NCBI RefSeq assembly: GCF_039908645.1
Contig: NZ_CP150917.1
Location: 6,273,001-6,337,000 of the forward strand
Source of the DNA: Pseudomonas helvetica
GTDB lineage: Bacteria > Pseudomonadota > Gammaproteobacteria > Pseudomonadales > Pseudomonadaceae
Reading direction: 5' to 3'
DNA: 64,000 bases
The notes beneath the pieces were generated by a model. The model did no database searches. It had not been told where the DNA came from and saw nothing but the letters and a program-made list of their open reading frames with translations. Both the position numbers and the translations under genes were made by a program. Below, in pieces: positions 1-9,295 of the stretch (the first letter of the stretch is position 1; every line of letters begins with the position of its first letter).

Positions 1-3000
1 GCGGCCATGGGTTCGTCGAACCCGGTGCACGCCGCGACCGGGGCCAAGGTGCTGGGGGGCGACGATGAGCTGGACTTCGTGCTGCCCGGTGTCTTGCCGA
101 TGGATTGGCAGCGCTTCTACAACAGCCGCGACGAGCGCCGCGACGGGGTGTTCGGCGCGGGCTGGAGTGTGTCCTACGAAGTGTGCGTGGAAATTCTGCC
201 TCACCCGGAGGGCGGGGAAACGCTGGTCTACACCGATGAACAAGCCCGGCGCATCGACATGGGCTCGATTCCTCTGGGCGGCGCGGTGTTCAGTGCCGGT
301 GAAGGGCTGAGCGTTCGACGGCACGTTAATGGGCAGTTGTTGATTGAAAGCGATGACGGCGTATACCGTTTGTTCAATCCAACGCCGGGCAATACAGCGC
401 TGCTGCGCCTTGATCAATTGGGCGACCGCAACGACAACCGCATCTACCTCGACTATGACGAAACCGGACGATTGTCGCGCCTGCGGGATACTTTCGATCT
501 GGTGCAGGTCGAGCTGATTCATGAAGGCGGTCGCGTGGCTCGGGTGGAACGCCTGTACCCCGACCAACGTCGCGAAGTGCTCGTCAGCTATGGCTACGAT
601 GCAATGGGCAATCTGGCCGAGGTGCGCGACGCCACCGGCCAGGTGCAACGGCGCTTCAGCTACGACGCCGGGCGGAGAATGGTCGAGCATCAATTGCCCA
701 CGGGGCTGCGATGCTTCTATGAATGGGCGTTAGTTGAAGACCTTGAATGGTGCGTGGTCCGCCACTGGACCGACGAGGGCGATACTTACCGGTTCGACTA
801 TGACCTAGTCGCCGGTGTCACGCGCATCACCGATGGCTCGCAGCGCATCAGTACACGGCGCTGGAACACCCAGCACCAGATCACCGAGTACACCGACAAC
901 CTCGGCCAGACCTGGCAGTTCGAGTGGAACGACGAACGCCAACTGCTCAGCGCCACCGACCCGCTGGGCGGGCGCTACGAATACAGCTACGACGACGCCG
1001 GCAACCTGATCGGTGAAACCGACCCGCTGGGCCGCAGTGACTCGACCCTATGGCTGGAACACTGGGCCTTGCCGCTGGTGGAAACCGATGCCGCCGGCAA
1101 CAGCTGGCAATATCGCTACGATCAGCGCGGCAACTGCATCGCCGAGACTGATCCGCAGGGCCATGTCACCCGCTACCGCTACGACACCCACGGCCAGGTC
1201 GTCGAGATCATCGACGCCACCGGCAAAAGCAAAAAACTGCGCTGGAACCCGTTCGGCCAACTGATCGAACACATCGATTGCTCGAGTTATCCGACGCGAT
1301 TCAGCTACGACAACCGGGGCTATCTGCAAACCATCACCGATGCCCTCGGCGAACGCACTCAGTTCAGCTACGACGCCCAGGGACGGTTGCTCAGCAGCCA
1401 GTTGCCGGACGGCCGCACCGAGCAATATCAGCGCGACGTCAGCGGCCAGCTGACCGGTTATACCGACCCGGCCGGGCACACCACGCTCTATCAACATAAC
1501 CGTCGCGGCCAGGTACGCCAGCGCACCGACGCCCATGGCCGGCAGGTGCAGTTCGGGTACGACAGCTATGGGCGACTGCAAGCGCTGACCAATGAGAACG
1601 GTGAAAGTTATCGGTTCGCCTGGGATGCTGGAGACCGGCTGACCGAACAACAAGACCTCGACGGCAGCGCCAAGCGCTACACCTATGACCTGCTGGATAA
1701 CGTCGCGGCGGTCACGGCGATTCCGGCGCCTTACGGCAACGGTCTGGCCGTCGTCCCCGAAGCACCGCCGGCCCCCATCGTTCATCGTCTGGAACGCGAC
1801 GCCGTTGGCCGGCTGATCGCCAAAGTCACCGACGATGGCCGCACCGACTACAGCTACGACCCACTGGACCAGCTCACCGCCGTCACCTTCACCGACAACC
1901 ACGGCAACGCACAAACCCTGAGCTTCGCCTACGACGCCCTCGGCCAGTTGCTCGCAGAACAAAGCACGGCCGGCAGCCTGCACCACCACTACGACGAACT
2001 CGGCAACCTGATCCAGACCCAACTGCCCGACGGCCGCTGGCTCAATCGCCTGTACTACGGCAGCGGCCACCTGCACCAGATCAACCTCGACGGCCAGGTC
2101 ATCAGCGACTTCGAACGCGACCGCTTGCACCGCGAAGTGCTACGCACCCAGGGCCAGATCAGCACCCGCAGCGAATACGACCGCAGCGGCCGCTTGCGCT
2201 CACGCCAACGCCGCCACAGCAGCCAGCCTTCGCTGCTGCCGGCAGCGGTGCAAAAGCACTTCGAGTACGACCCCGCCGACAACCTGATCGGTAAACTCGA
2301 CCAGCAACCCGCCGCGCAACACCGCCAACTGCTGCACTACGACGCCACCGGCCGCATCATCGCCAGCCAGGACAGCCCGCACGGCCAGCGCGAAACCTTC
2401 GCCTACGACGCCGCCGCCAACCTGCTGGACGGCCCGCAACCCGGTGCCGGGCTGGTGGTGCACAACAAACTGCTGACCTATCAGGACAAGCGTTATCGCT
2501 ATGACGCGTTTGGCCGGCTGATCGAAAAACGCAGCGCTAAACGGGGCCTGCAACGCTTCGCCTACGATGCCGAAAGCCGGTTGATTGAAGTGCGCAACGA
2601 AAACGGCAGCGTGGTCAGGATGACCTACGACCCGCTGGGCCGACGCATTGAAAAAACCGAGCACGACACCCACGGCTACCCACTCGGCGAAACCCGCTTC
2701 ACCTGGGACGGCTTGCGCCTGTTGCAGGAACATCGCCATCAGCAGACCAGCCTCTACCTCTACGAAGACGAAGGTTACGAACCCCTTGCCCGCGTCGACG
2801 GCACCGGCCCGCTGCAAAAAATCCGTTACTACCACAACGACCTCAACGGCCTGCCGGAACAGCTCACCGAAGCGGACGGCCACAACGTCTGGCAGGCGAC
2901 TTATCGGGTGTGGGGCAACACGTTAGAAGAGGTGCGCGAGCCGTACTACATCGAAGAGCAGAACCTGCGGTTTCAGGGGCAGTACCTGGACCGGGAGACG

Positions 3001-3528
3001 GGGCTGCATTTCAATACGTTCCGGTTCTATGATCCGGATGTGGGGCGGTTTACTACGCCGGATCCGATTGGGTTGGCGGGGGGCATTAACACATATACCT
3101 ATGCCGACAACCCGTTTGGCTGGGTGGACCCATTAGGGCTGGCCACATGTGGCGGCGGTCAAAAAGTCCACGGAAATAGTCACTCAAGTAAGAACCCTAA
3201 TCACGTCTATGTCATCGTTGATACAAAAACCGGAAAGATGATGAAGCCGGGGATAAGCGGACGACCCATGAATAAAAACGGTACGTCCCCCCGCGCCAAC
3301 AAACAAGTAAACGCGCTGAATATAAACCAACCTGGCCGCTACAAGGCGGTTGTAGTGGAGAAGAACAAGACCCGATTACAAGCCAAGGCTACCGAACAAA
3401 AAATCACCGACAAACATGCGGCCAGAAATGGGGGTGACATGCCTTCGCCTATACACAAAAATCCATTACCACAGGTTGACACAAGAGATGGCTACATTAA
3501 ATTATACGGCACGCCTGATAACCGCTAA
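1..3528 (+). CDS. Rhs polymorphic toxin with URI-like C-terminal domain, 5' end outside window
   Basis: This is the longest rhs gene here and the parent of the array downstream. The frame is open to the first base (Ala-Ala before the Met at 7), so the N-terminal part, which usually carries a PAAR or similar delivery domain, is outside the window. About 1040 residues of YD repeats (RYxYDxxGRL type) would form the shell that encloses the toxin, ending at the PDPIGLAGG and DPLGLA border near residue 1041. The roughly 127 residues after it are AT-richer and contain VYVIVDTKTGK, then GISGRP, then ATEQK. This order (Tyr/Ile pair, Arg, Glu) resembles the GIY-YIG/URI nuclease fold, so a DNase toxin is inferred. 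Rhs proteins are normally delivered to neighbouring cells by type VI secretion; no secretion gene is visible here. The next gene is the probable immunity gene. Confidence 0.9.
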   Translation, partial: AAMGSSNPVHAATGAKVLGGDDELDFVLPGVLPMDWQRFYNSRDERRDGVFGAGWSVSYEVCVEILPHPEGGETLVYTDEQARRIDMGSIPLGGAVFSAGEGLSVRRHVNGQLLIESDDGVYRLFNPTPGNTALLRLDQLGDRNDNRIYLDYDETGRLSRLRDTFDLVQVELIHEGGRVARVERLYPDQRREVLVSYGYDAMGNLAEVRDATGQVQRRFSYDAGRRMVEHQLPTGLRCFYEWALVEDLEWCVVRHWTDEGDTYRFDYDLVAGVTRITDGSQRISTRRWNTQHQITEYTDNLGQTWQFEWNDERQLLSATDPLGGRYEYSYDDAGNLIGETDPLGRSDSTLWLEHWALPLVETDAAGNSWQYRYDQRGNCIAETDPQGHVTRYRYDTHGQVVEIIDATGKSKKLRWNPFGQLIEHIDCSSYPTRFSYDNRGYLQTITDALGERTQFSYDAQGRLLSSQLPDGRTEQYQRDVSGQLTGYTDPAGHTTLYQHNRRGQVRQRTDAHGRQVQFGYDSYGRLQALTNENGESYRFAWDAGDRLTEQQDLDGSAKRYTYDLLDNVAAVTAIPAPYGNGLAVVPEAPPAPIVHRLERDAVGRLIAKVTDDGRTDYSYDPLDQLTAVTFTDNHGNAQTLSFAYDALGQLLAEQSTAGSLHHHYDELGNLIQTQLPDGRWLNRLYYGSGHLHQINLDGQVISDFERDRLHREVLRTQGQISTRSEYDRSGRLRSRQRRHSSQPSLLPAAVQKHFEYDPADNLIGKLDQQPAAQHRQLLHYDATGRIIASQDSPHGQRETFAYDAAANLLDGPQPGAGLVVHNKLLTYQDKRYRYDAFGRLIEKRSAKRGLQRFAYDAESRLIEVRNENGSVVRMTYDPLGRRIEKTEHDTHGYPLGETRFTWDGLRLLQEHRHQQTSLYLYEDEGYEPLARVDGTGPLQKIRYYHNDLNGLPEQLTEADGHNVWQATYRVWGNTLEEVREPYYIEEQNLRFQGQYLDRETGLHFNTFRFYDPDVGRFTTPDPIGLAGGINTYTYADNPFGWVDPLGLATCGGGQKVHGNSHSSKNPNHVYVIVDTKTGKMMKPGISGRPMNKNGTSPRANKQVNALNINQPGRYKAVVVEKNKTRLQAKATEQKITDKHAARNGGDMPSPIHKNPLPQVDTRDGYIKLYGTPDNR

Positions 3529-3549
3529 TTTTTGAAAGCGAACACAGCA

Positions 3550-4209
3550 ATGAATCTGAATATGCTCATCCTGCAAGAAAGCGACTCGGCCATTCTGCCA
3601 GAGAATGTCCGTATTCGTTGGTTAAGCCACCCCATTACGCAGATATTTATGGCGTTGCTGCCAAAGATAGAAATCAACGGAAGCAGTAAAATAGTCGTGG
3701 AATTGGGTCCGAGGGGCGAGGAGGATTTATTTGATAATGTGCTAGGCGTGACTAATATCTTTATTGAAGATTTCGATTTCAAAGCTTTTTTGTCACTAGA
3801 CCGCTTCACCCAGAATACCAAGCTGTTAGAAGAGTTAAGTAACGCGCTCATTACCATCGCCACAAAAAAAGTCGAAAACAAAGAAGTCGTCAGTGTAATA
3901 AATGCCACTCGCAACGCGGTGAAAGAGACTCAATTCCAACTGACAACTCAAATTAAAAAACTCTCAAAAAGCAGCAAAGACAAAAAACAAAAAATCGATG
4001 TTTTTAGACTTTTAAGCCCTGAAGTTGGCGAGAGTTGGTATTGCGAAATAACCAACTCACAACATTCGACGGAAGAGAAAACCTGGATGAATGACATCCC
4101 AAGCTTTATTGACAGGAGTGATTATTTTAAAAGCGCAGAAATAAAAGACGATATTTATATTGTTAAAAACCGTTTAGGCAAGATTGTTTTCGAAATGCCG
4201 TTGTCGTGA
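3550..4209 (+). CDS. Putative immunity protein for the URI-like Rhs toxin
   Basis: A 219-residue protein with no family I recognise. It begins 21 nt after the rhs stop, and its AT-rich codon use matches the toxin tip rather than the GC-rich rhs core. Position and composition make it the probable cognate immunity protein, which would act in the cytoplasm by binding the toxin. The middle (about residues 100-150) is Lys-rich and probably helical. A TTG at 3532 would add six residues, but neither start has a good Shine-Dalgarno sequence; the ATG is preferred only because of codon type. The function is inferred from position, not from sequence similarity. Confidence 0.6.
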   Translation: MNLNMLILQESDSAILPENVRIRWLSHPITQIFMALLPKIEINGSSKIVVELGPRGEEDLFDNVLGVTNIFIEDFDFKAFLSLDRFTQNTKLLEELSNALITIATKKVENKEVVSVINATRNAVKETQFQLTTQIKKLSKSSKDKKQKIDVFRLLSPEVGESWYCEITNSQHSTEEKTWMNDIPSFIDRSDYFKSAEIKDDIYIVKNRLGKIVFEMPLS

Positions 4210-4304
4210 CCTAATGGACAGAAGAGTGAATTCTTCTGAAAATACGGACAAAACCATTCAGGCAGGGTCAATTCGCGCACGAAAGCTGCGTATTCCGTGA
4301 ATAA

Positions 4305-4323
4305 TGCGCACGCGGAGTGCGCA
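4305..4323. repeat. Short perfect inverted repeat in a gene-poor gap
   Basis: TGCGCAC and GTGCGCA arms (7 bp) flank a five-base loop. There is no T tract, so this is not a standard terminator. It is the only structure I see in the 197 nt between the first immunity gene and the Sel1 gene. Confidence 0.4.
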
Positions 4324-4406
4324 GCGCGAACGTCGTTATTAAAGTTTGAGACTCGATCTCCGACTGGAGGGTTCGCAACGTCATATCGACCTAGGCAGAT
4401 ATTCTG

Positions 4407-5276
4407 ATGAGCAAATATTTATCGACACTTGAAATCGACTCCCCTACGGAGCGCCTCCAGACTCACAGCATTCGAGAGGCAGCCGTACTCTACGTTTATC
4501 TCCTTGCTACTAAGTGCAAGCTACCTGCTGGCGGCATTTCCAAAATAATTCTTCAGCAAGCTCCAGTCGAAGCGGAGAAAACGCTTCTGGATGTTTGCAC
4601 CTACTCTCATCCATTCAAACACCTCGATAAGCTACCTGCGGACGCTACGGACAGCGCCATTCGCCAGTCGTTAATCGAGGACATTAACGAAGCGCTTTTG
4701 TCACTGGCGGCGCTCAAAGGGTGGGATACCGACCCGATACATAAGCTCCAAGCTGAAATCATCAAACGTGACTATCGGTTCTCAGGTACCTCGGGACGCT
4801 CACTAAAAAACCCGTCCAAAACGCTCACTGCAACGGCTGCTTGGCGCGCGGATCAATACATCAACATCGGCGTCCTGGTGCAGGGTTCAAAAAACACGCC
4901 TGAAGCATTTTTCACAGCCACGCGAATCAGCGTCGCGCTGGGTCTTTTTGAGTCGTTGCTAGGGCCTGCTGAATGGGTGAACGATCAAACTGTTCGGCTA
5001 TTCCAGGTAAACAAACGCGATTATTGGGAGATTGATACCACATCCCAAACGGTGGAATTTCACTTTCCCCGAGCCGAATCCGGTGATGCCCACGGTCAAT
5101 ATGACTTGGCGAAAATGTACCTTGATGGATGGATAGTCGAGCAGGACTTTGAACGAGCCAGACAGTGGCTGGAACGCTCAGCCGCTCAAGGTTTTTCCCG
5201 CGCAGTAAAGCTTTTGCAGCGAATGAATGATGGCGATGAAAACCTTGCCGATCCGGTGATGAACAGCAAGAAATAA
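4407..5276 (+). CDS. Sel1-repeat protein, copy 1 (orphan immunity candidate)
   Basis: A 289-residue protein of unknown function. The C-terminus (about residues 225-270) has one clear Sel1-like helical repeat: ESGDAHGQYDLAKMYLDGW, then a segment matching the usual xxxARxWLExAAxxG form, here ARQWLERSAAQG. The N-terminal 200 residues match nothing I know. A second copy at 14026-14895 differs at only 8 residues, and the similarity continues about 50 nt past the stop into rhs sequence. Sel1-type proteins are known as immunity factors in some secreted-toxin systems. Because it sits between rhs cassettes, and copy 2 follows a toxin-like tail, I infer an immunity gene whose toxin has been lost or is elsewhere. 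AGG lies 12 nt before the ATG. Confidence 0.65.
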   Translation: MSKYLSTLEIDSPTERLQTHSIREAAVLYVYLLATKCKLPAGGISKIILQQAPVEAEKTLLDVCTYSHPFKHLDKLPADATDSAIRQSLIEDINEALLSLAALKGWDTDPIHKLQAEIIKRDYRFSGTSGRSLKNPSKTLTATAAWRADQYINIGVLVQGSKNTPEAFFTATRISVALGLFESLLGPAEWVNDQTVRLFQVNKRDYWEIDTTSQTVEFHFPRAESGDAHGQYDLAKMYLDGWIVEQDFERARQWLERSAAQGFSRAVKLLQRMNDGDENLADPVMNSKK

Positions 5277-5326
5277 ACCAGCGGGCGATACTTCAAGCGC
5301 CCTCTGCTGCTCCTGGTCGGATTGAA

Positions 5327-6211
5327 GTGCGCAACAAAAACGGCAGCGTGGTCAGGATGACCTACGACCCGCTGGGCCGACGCATTGAAAAAACCGAGCA
5401 CGACACCCACGGCTACCCACTCGGCGAAACCCGCTTCACCTGGGACTGCCTGCGCCTGTTGCAGGAACATCGCCATCAGCAGACCAGCCTATACCTCTAC
5501 GAAGACGAAGGTTACGAACCCCTGGCCCGCGTCGACGGCACCGGCCCGCTGCAAAAAATCCGTTACTACCACAACGACCTCAACGGTCTGCCGGAACAGC
5601 TCACCGAGGCAGACGGCCACAACATCTGGCAGGCAACTTATCGGGTGTGGGGCAACACGTTAGAAGAGATACGCGAGCCGTACTACATTGAAGAGCAGAA
5701 CCTGCAATTTCAGGGGCAGTACCTGGATCGGGAGACGGGACTGCACTTCAATACGTTCAGGTTCTATGATCCGGATGTGGGGAGGTTTACGACGCCGGAT
5801 CCGATTGGGTTGGCGGGGGGAATCAATCTTTATCAATATGGATATAACCCCGTAGGATGGGTGGACCCATGGGGTTGGAGTTGTGTCCAGTTCAAACGCT
5901 GGAAAAGAGGCGACGCTATTGATAAACCTCTGCCTAACGGCAAAGCTGCTGCATGGGACGTAGTGAGATCAAGGTATTGGAAGAATCGACACGAAGCCTC
6001 GAAAACTTCAGGTGAATTCAGTCCAGCCAATATGAGCCGAATGAAGCGTGGCTCGGCCCCCTTGGACGCAAACGGAAATTCGATGGAGTTGCACCATCAC
6101 AACCCTCAACGCAATGGCGAAGTCGGCGTGAATAACCCGCGAAATTTACGTGAAGTCACACGGGAACAACATGCCGAACTTGATGAGTTCAGACATCTAG
6201 GAACCAAGTAA
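5327..6211 (+). CDS. Orphan Rhs C-terminal cassette with LHH-type HNH nuclease toxin
   Basis: A 294-codon cassette that starts inside the rhs core; sequence matching the parent gene begins at about 5321. The first 180 residues are nearly identical to the last YD repeats of the 5'-most rhs gene, through PDPIGLAGGIN. After DPWGWS the sequence changes to a unique tip of about 112 residues with MKRGSAP, MELHHHNPQ and NPRNLREVTREQH. This is the LHH class of HNH/EndoVII nuclease toxins, so DNA cleavage is inferred. The GTG used as start lies inside core sequence without a ribosome site, so expression alone is doubtful; such cassettes can be brought back by recombination with a full-length rhs. It overlaps its immunity gene as TAATG. 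Confidence 0.8.
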   Translation: MRNKNGSVVRMTYDPLGRRIEKTEHDTHGYPLGETRFTWDCLRLLQEHRHQQTSLYLYEDEGYEPLARVDGTGPLQKIRYYHNDLNGLPEQLTEADGHNIWQATYRVWGNTLEEIREPYYIEEQNLQFQGQYLDRETGLHFNTFRFYDPDVGRFTTPDPIGLAGGINLYQYGYNPVGWVDPWGWSCVQFKRWKRGDAIDKPLPNGKAAAWDVVRSRYWKNRHEASKTSGEFSPANMSRMKRGSAPLDANGNSMELHHHNPQRNGEVGVNNPRNLREVTREQHAELDEFRHLGTK

Positions 6212-6801
6212 TGACTGCAATAGAAATCGTGAAGCAATTTGTCGAAGCATCCATTTCGCCAAAAGAATTCGAAGAGAAAATTCATTCAAACTCATCAATT
6301 GAAGAGCTACTAAAAAGCGAGAAAAATTTACCAGCTTATGTGGCAGAACCGGACCTATACACATACGCCATTAGTCAAAATTATGAAAACCTTGAATCCA
6401 TATATAACACCCAAATTCTTCTAGCTGACTTTTTAAACAAGAAAAATATACCCCACAAGATCGAAAAAAAATATGAAGAGCTATTTAACCTAACGCTAAA
6501 AGTTCAGCCAAAATGGTTGTCCCTACCATCAGACTATCTATCCAGCCTCATTAAAGACAAGAAATCACTTAGCACCAAAGAGTTGCAACTATGGTTAAAG
6601 AAACAGATAAAAAGTGATTTTCGCTCTCTGAAGACACCACCTAAATGGCTCCAAAACCCCGAATGGCCTATACAGGATGGAAAACCAATGATTTTTTTGG
6701 GGCAACTCGATATTAGTGATTTAAGCCATGACAACTCTCAGGCGTATTTATTCTTTGATGAAATCAAAAGAACGTTCCATACGATCACACAATCTTGCTG
6801 A
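6211..6801 (+). CDS. Immunity protein for the LHH toxin (YwqG/DUF1963-like C-terminus)
   Basis: A 196-residue, acidic and AT-rich protein whose ATG shares its A with the TAA of the toxin (TAATG), the tightest coupling in the array. The last third contains PPKWLQNPEWP, GKPMIFLGQLDI and YLFFDE, a pattern seen in DUF1963/YwqG-type proteins that serve as immunity proteins in rhs and related loci. The first 100 residues are helical with no known domain. It most likely neutralises the LHH nuclease by direct binding. The family link rests on motif likeness only. Confidence 0.7.
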   Translation: MTAIEIVKQFVEASISPKEFEEKIHSNSSIEELLKSEKNLPAYVAEPDLYTYAISQNYENLESIYNTQILLADFLNKKNIPHKIEKKYEELFNLTLKVQPKWLSLPSDYLSSLIKDKKSLSTKELQLWLKKQIKSDFRSLKTPPKWLQNPEWPIQDGKPMIFLGQLDISDLSHDNSQAYLFFDEIKRTFHTITQSC

Positions 6802-6904
6802 ACAGTATTGACATTGAAAAATGTAGAATTAGACCATCCTCGGCGCCGTGCTGGCGGCGGCCAACAGCGTGATTTCAAATTAAATAGTTCCATTGGGATG
6901 AGTG

Positions 6905-7378
6905 ATGATCGAAAACAAATTCTCAGATGACGAAACTGCTATTATCTCAGCGGATCTGGATCATCTGGAATCCACTATCGGAAAGAAACTACCGCCCCAC
7001 TTTCGAAACCATTACCTCAAGTACAACGGCGGCATGCCGGAACGAGCTTATTGGGTCAGCGAAGACTTTTTCGACCCCATCGAAGTCGCCTCTTTCAGGC
7101 CGATTACCTATGGTGAACCCACGCTGCTGTCCACCTATCAGTTGATGCTGAAGAAACAAGTTCTTCCTGCACATCTCCTTCCTTTCGCAGACGACCTGGG
7201 CGGCAATTTCTTTTGCTTGAACCTTGATTCGGGAGCCATCAGTTATTTCACGACTGACACGTTTGATAGTGACCTTAGCCCGGAAGAGAACCAGGCTGAA
7301 TCCGAGAAGCCTATTTGCTCGAACTTCCTCCGTTTCGTTCAAGGACTGATCGATGAGGATGATGTGGACGAGGAATAA
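6905..7378 (+). CDS. SMI1/KNR4 (SUKH) family immunity protein
   Basis: A 157-residue protein with the SUKH hallmarks: the LDHLESTIGKKLPPHFRNHYLKYNGG segment near residues 17-42 (Leu-Pro, then YLxYNGG), an aromatic loop at YWVSEDFF, and a later LLPFADDLGGNFFCLNL block (about residues 95-110). SUKH proteins are a large group of immunity proteins against nuclease toxins. No intact toxin lies directly upstream; the 100 nt before it hold only a GC-rich scrap, so its partner appears to be deleted. An alternative GTG at 6902 adds one Met. The N-terminal half of a paralogue survives at 9292-9534. Confidence 0.8.
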   Translation: MIENKFSDDETAIISADLDHLESTIGKKLPPHFRNHYLKYNGGMPERAYWVSEDFFDPIEVASFRPITYGEPTLLSTYQLMLKKQVLPAHLLPFADDLGGNFFCLNLDSGAISYFTTDTFDSDLSPEENQAESEKPICSNFLRFVQGLIDEDDVDEE

Positions 7379-7418
7379 ATGAGCGAACGCCACAGGGCTT
7401 GCTTCGAAACGCAAATCC

Positions 7419-7549
7419 TGTGGCGAGGGAGCTTGCTCCCGCTGGGCGGCGAAGCCGCCCCAAAACAGGCTGACGCATTCTCCAGATAAACCGCATCAGC
7501 CGGCTTACGACGGCTGCGCCCCCGAGCGGGAGCAAGCTCCCTCCCACGG
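7419..7549. repeat. REPIN (paired inverted REP elements)
   Basis: Two REP palindromes in opposite orientation: TGTGGCGAGGGAGCTTGCTC at the left and its partner GAGCGGGAGCAAGCTCCCTC at the right, separated by about 80 nt with smaller palindromes. The same element recurs at 25473, 34554, 38966 and 48634. It sits exactly between the SUKH gene and the next rhs cassette. Confidence 0.85.
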
Positions 7550-7585
7550 ATCGCCTACACCTCAAAAGCAGGCATGTAACCCGCC

Positions 7586-8554
7586 TTCACCGACCTGCAA
7601 GGCAACGCCCAGCCCCTGAGCTTCGCCTACGATGCCACCGGCCAGTTGCTCGCCGAAAACAGCGCCGCCGGCAGCCTGCACCACCACTACGACGAACTCG
7701 GCAACCTGATCCAGACCCAACTGCCCGACGGCCGCTGGCTCAATCGCCTGTACTACGGCAGCGGCCACCTGCACCAGATCAACCTCGACGGCCAGGTCAT
7801 CAGCGACTTCGAGCGTGATCGCCCGCACCGCGAAGTGCTGCGCACCCAGGGCCAGATCAGCACCCGCAGCGAATACGACCGCAGCGGGCGCTTACGCTCA
7901 CGCCAACGCCGACACAGCAGCCAGCCATCACTGATGCCGGCCCCCGTACAAAAACATTTCGAGTACGACCCCAATAACAACCTGATCGGTCGCCTGGATC
8001 AACAACCCACCGGCCAGCATCGGCAATTGCTGCACTACGACGCCACCGGCCGCATCATCGCCAGCCAGGACAGCCTGCACGGCCAGCGCGAAACCTTCGC
8101 CTACGACGCCGCCGCCAACCTGCTGGACGGCCCGCAACCCGGTGCCGGGCTGGTGGTGCACAACAAACTGCTGACCTTTCAGGACAAGCGTTACCGCTAC
8201 GACGCCTTTGGCCGGCTGATCGAAAAGCGCAGCGCTAAACGGGGCCTGCAACGCTTCGCCTACGACGCCGAAAGCCGGTTGATTGAAGTGCGCAACGAAA
8301 ACGGCAGCGTGGTCAGGATGACCTACGACCCGCTGGGCCGACGCATTGAAAAAACCGAGCACGACACCCACGGCTACCCACTCGGAGAAACCCGTTTCAC
8401 CTGGGACGGCTTGCGCTTGTTGCAGGAACATCGCCATCAGCAGACCAGCCTCTACCTCTACGAAGACGAAGGTTACGAACCCCTGGCCCGCGTCGACGGC
8501 ACCGGCCCGCTGCAAAAAATCCGCTACAGAGCAGGTGTTGATAAGGCCTTTTGA
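7586..8554 (+). pseudogene. Orphan rhs core fragment, out of frame with its toxin
   Basis: About 313 codons of YD-repeat core matching the middle of the parent rhs gene, beginning abruptly within FTDxxGNAQ and ending abruptly at LQKIRY near 8525. It lacks the YYHNDL...PDPIGLAGG segment that precedes every other toxin in this window, so the junction is earlier than the normal border. Past the junction the frame closes after seven further residues (stop at 8552-8554), while the toxin-like sequence continues in the +1 frame. The first possible start is a TTG at 7646 without a ribosome site. I read it as a recombination product that no longer makes an Rhs-toxin fusion. Confidence 0.75.
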
Positions 8555-8798
8555 TGCAAGTGGTAAGCCTGTGAACTATCGTGTAAGAGTCGATAATATG
8601 GTTAAGCAGACAAACTCACCACCGAGGTTAATTGATGCCAAAGCCTCCACAACGGCTGGTTATACTAAGAACCAGAAAAAGGGCTACCCGCTGATACTCA
8701 AACACGGTGGGACGATAGAAAGTGGTTCGTTCAAAGGCACCGCCATCAAGGCTTCTACCGTCGAACGTAACGACCCACAAACAATTTCCAACTTGTGA
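8527..8798 (+). pseudogene. Displaced restriction-endonuclease-fold toxin tip
   Basis: About 90 codons in the frame ending at the TGA at 8796-8798. The translation has NYRVRVD, then LIDAKAS, then YTKNQKKGYPLI, resembling the REase-fold C-terminal toxins of Rhs and CDI proteins, with an Asp followed by a D-x-K motif as expected catalytic residues. It is fused out of frame to the rhs core before it, so it has no start of its own. It overlaps the following immunity gene by four bases (GTGA). The nuclease assignment is by motif; whether any protein is made is doubtful. Confidence 0.6.
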
Positions 8799-9295
8799 GC
8801 CCCAGCATGCAGAAACACGACGCGATAATTTTCGAATGCAACGATAACTACTATATTATCCAACGATCAAAGCAAGCCCCCGATGCAGCTATTAGCGCTA
8901 GCGAAAACGTCGCACTGACAAAAAAACTGAATAGGGCGACTACGGATGAAGAGATCGGTTCAGCTGTTATTGAAGCTATCAATAACTATGGGAAAATCGC
9001 ACCAGAGTTCTCGCCTTGGCAGCTCAAGGAGCTACGTGCCCAGCTATGTAAATGGACAGAATCCAAAACTTACCCTTCCCTGATGAGAAACAGCCGCCTG
9101 ATTTCCGTTGAAAAGGACTTCCAGCACGAATCAGTTTCTGTTATCCCCTTCGACAACTTCAATATTAATGCATGGGAAACGCTGCTGGAGGCCAAAGCTA
9201 TAACACTGCCCATGACTCCTACAAATACTGAGGTCGGAGAAGCTGTCAGGAAGGCTTTTGAAATAGCGACCTATCACCCTCAAAAAAATAATTGA
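8795..9295 (+). CDS. Putative immunity protein for the REase-like toxin
   Basis: A 166-residue protein of unknown family. The GTG start overlaps the toxin-tip stop (GTGA); an ATG at 8807 is an alternative and would give 162 residues starting MQKHDAII. Features include IIFECNDNYYIIQRS at the N-terminus, SPWQLKELRAQLCKW in the middle and a helical C-terminus. CDI-type immunity proteins have similar size and composition, but I cannot place it in a family. It stays open although its toxin is broken, which fits selection to keep protection against siblings. Confidence 0.6.
   Translation: MSPSMQKHDAIIFECNDNYYIIQRSKQAPDAAISASENVALTKKLNRATTDEEIGSAVIEAINNYGKIAPEFSPWQLKELRAQLCKWTESKTYPSLMRNSRLISVEKDFQHESVSVIPFDNFNINAWETLLEAKAITLPMTPTNTEVGEAVRKAFEIATYHPQKNN

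Noticed and set aside
1048-2130. Long minus-strand frame of 360 codons inside the rhs core
   Set aside because: It is antisense to a clear YD-repeat gene; GC-rich repeats leave the opposite frame open. Similar minus frames recur behind every rhs cassette.
6802-6904. GC-rich scrap (ILGAVLAAANSVI if translated) before the SUKH gene
   Set aside because: It may be a trace of a lost cassette but is only about 40 nt and matches nothing certain.
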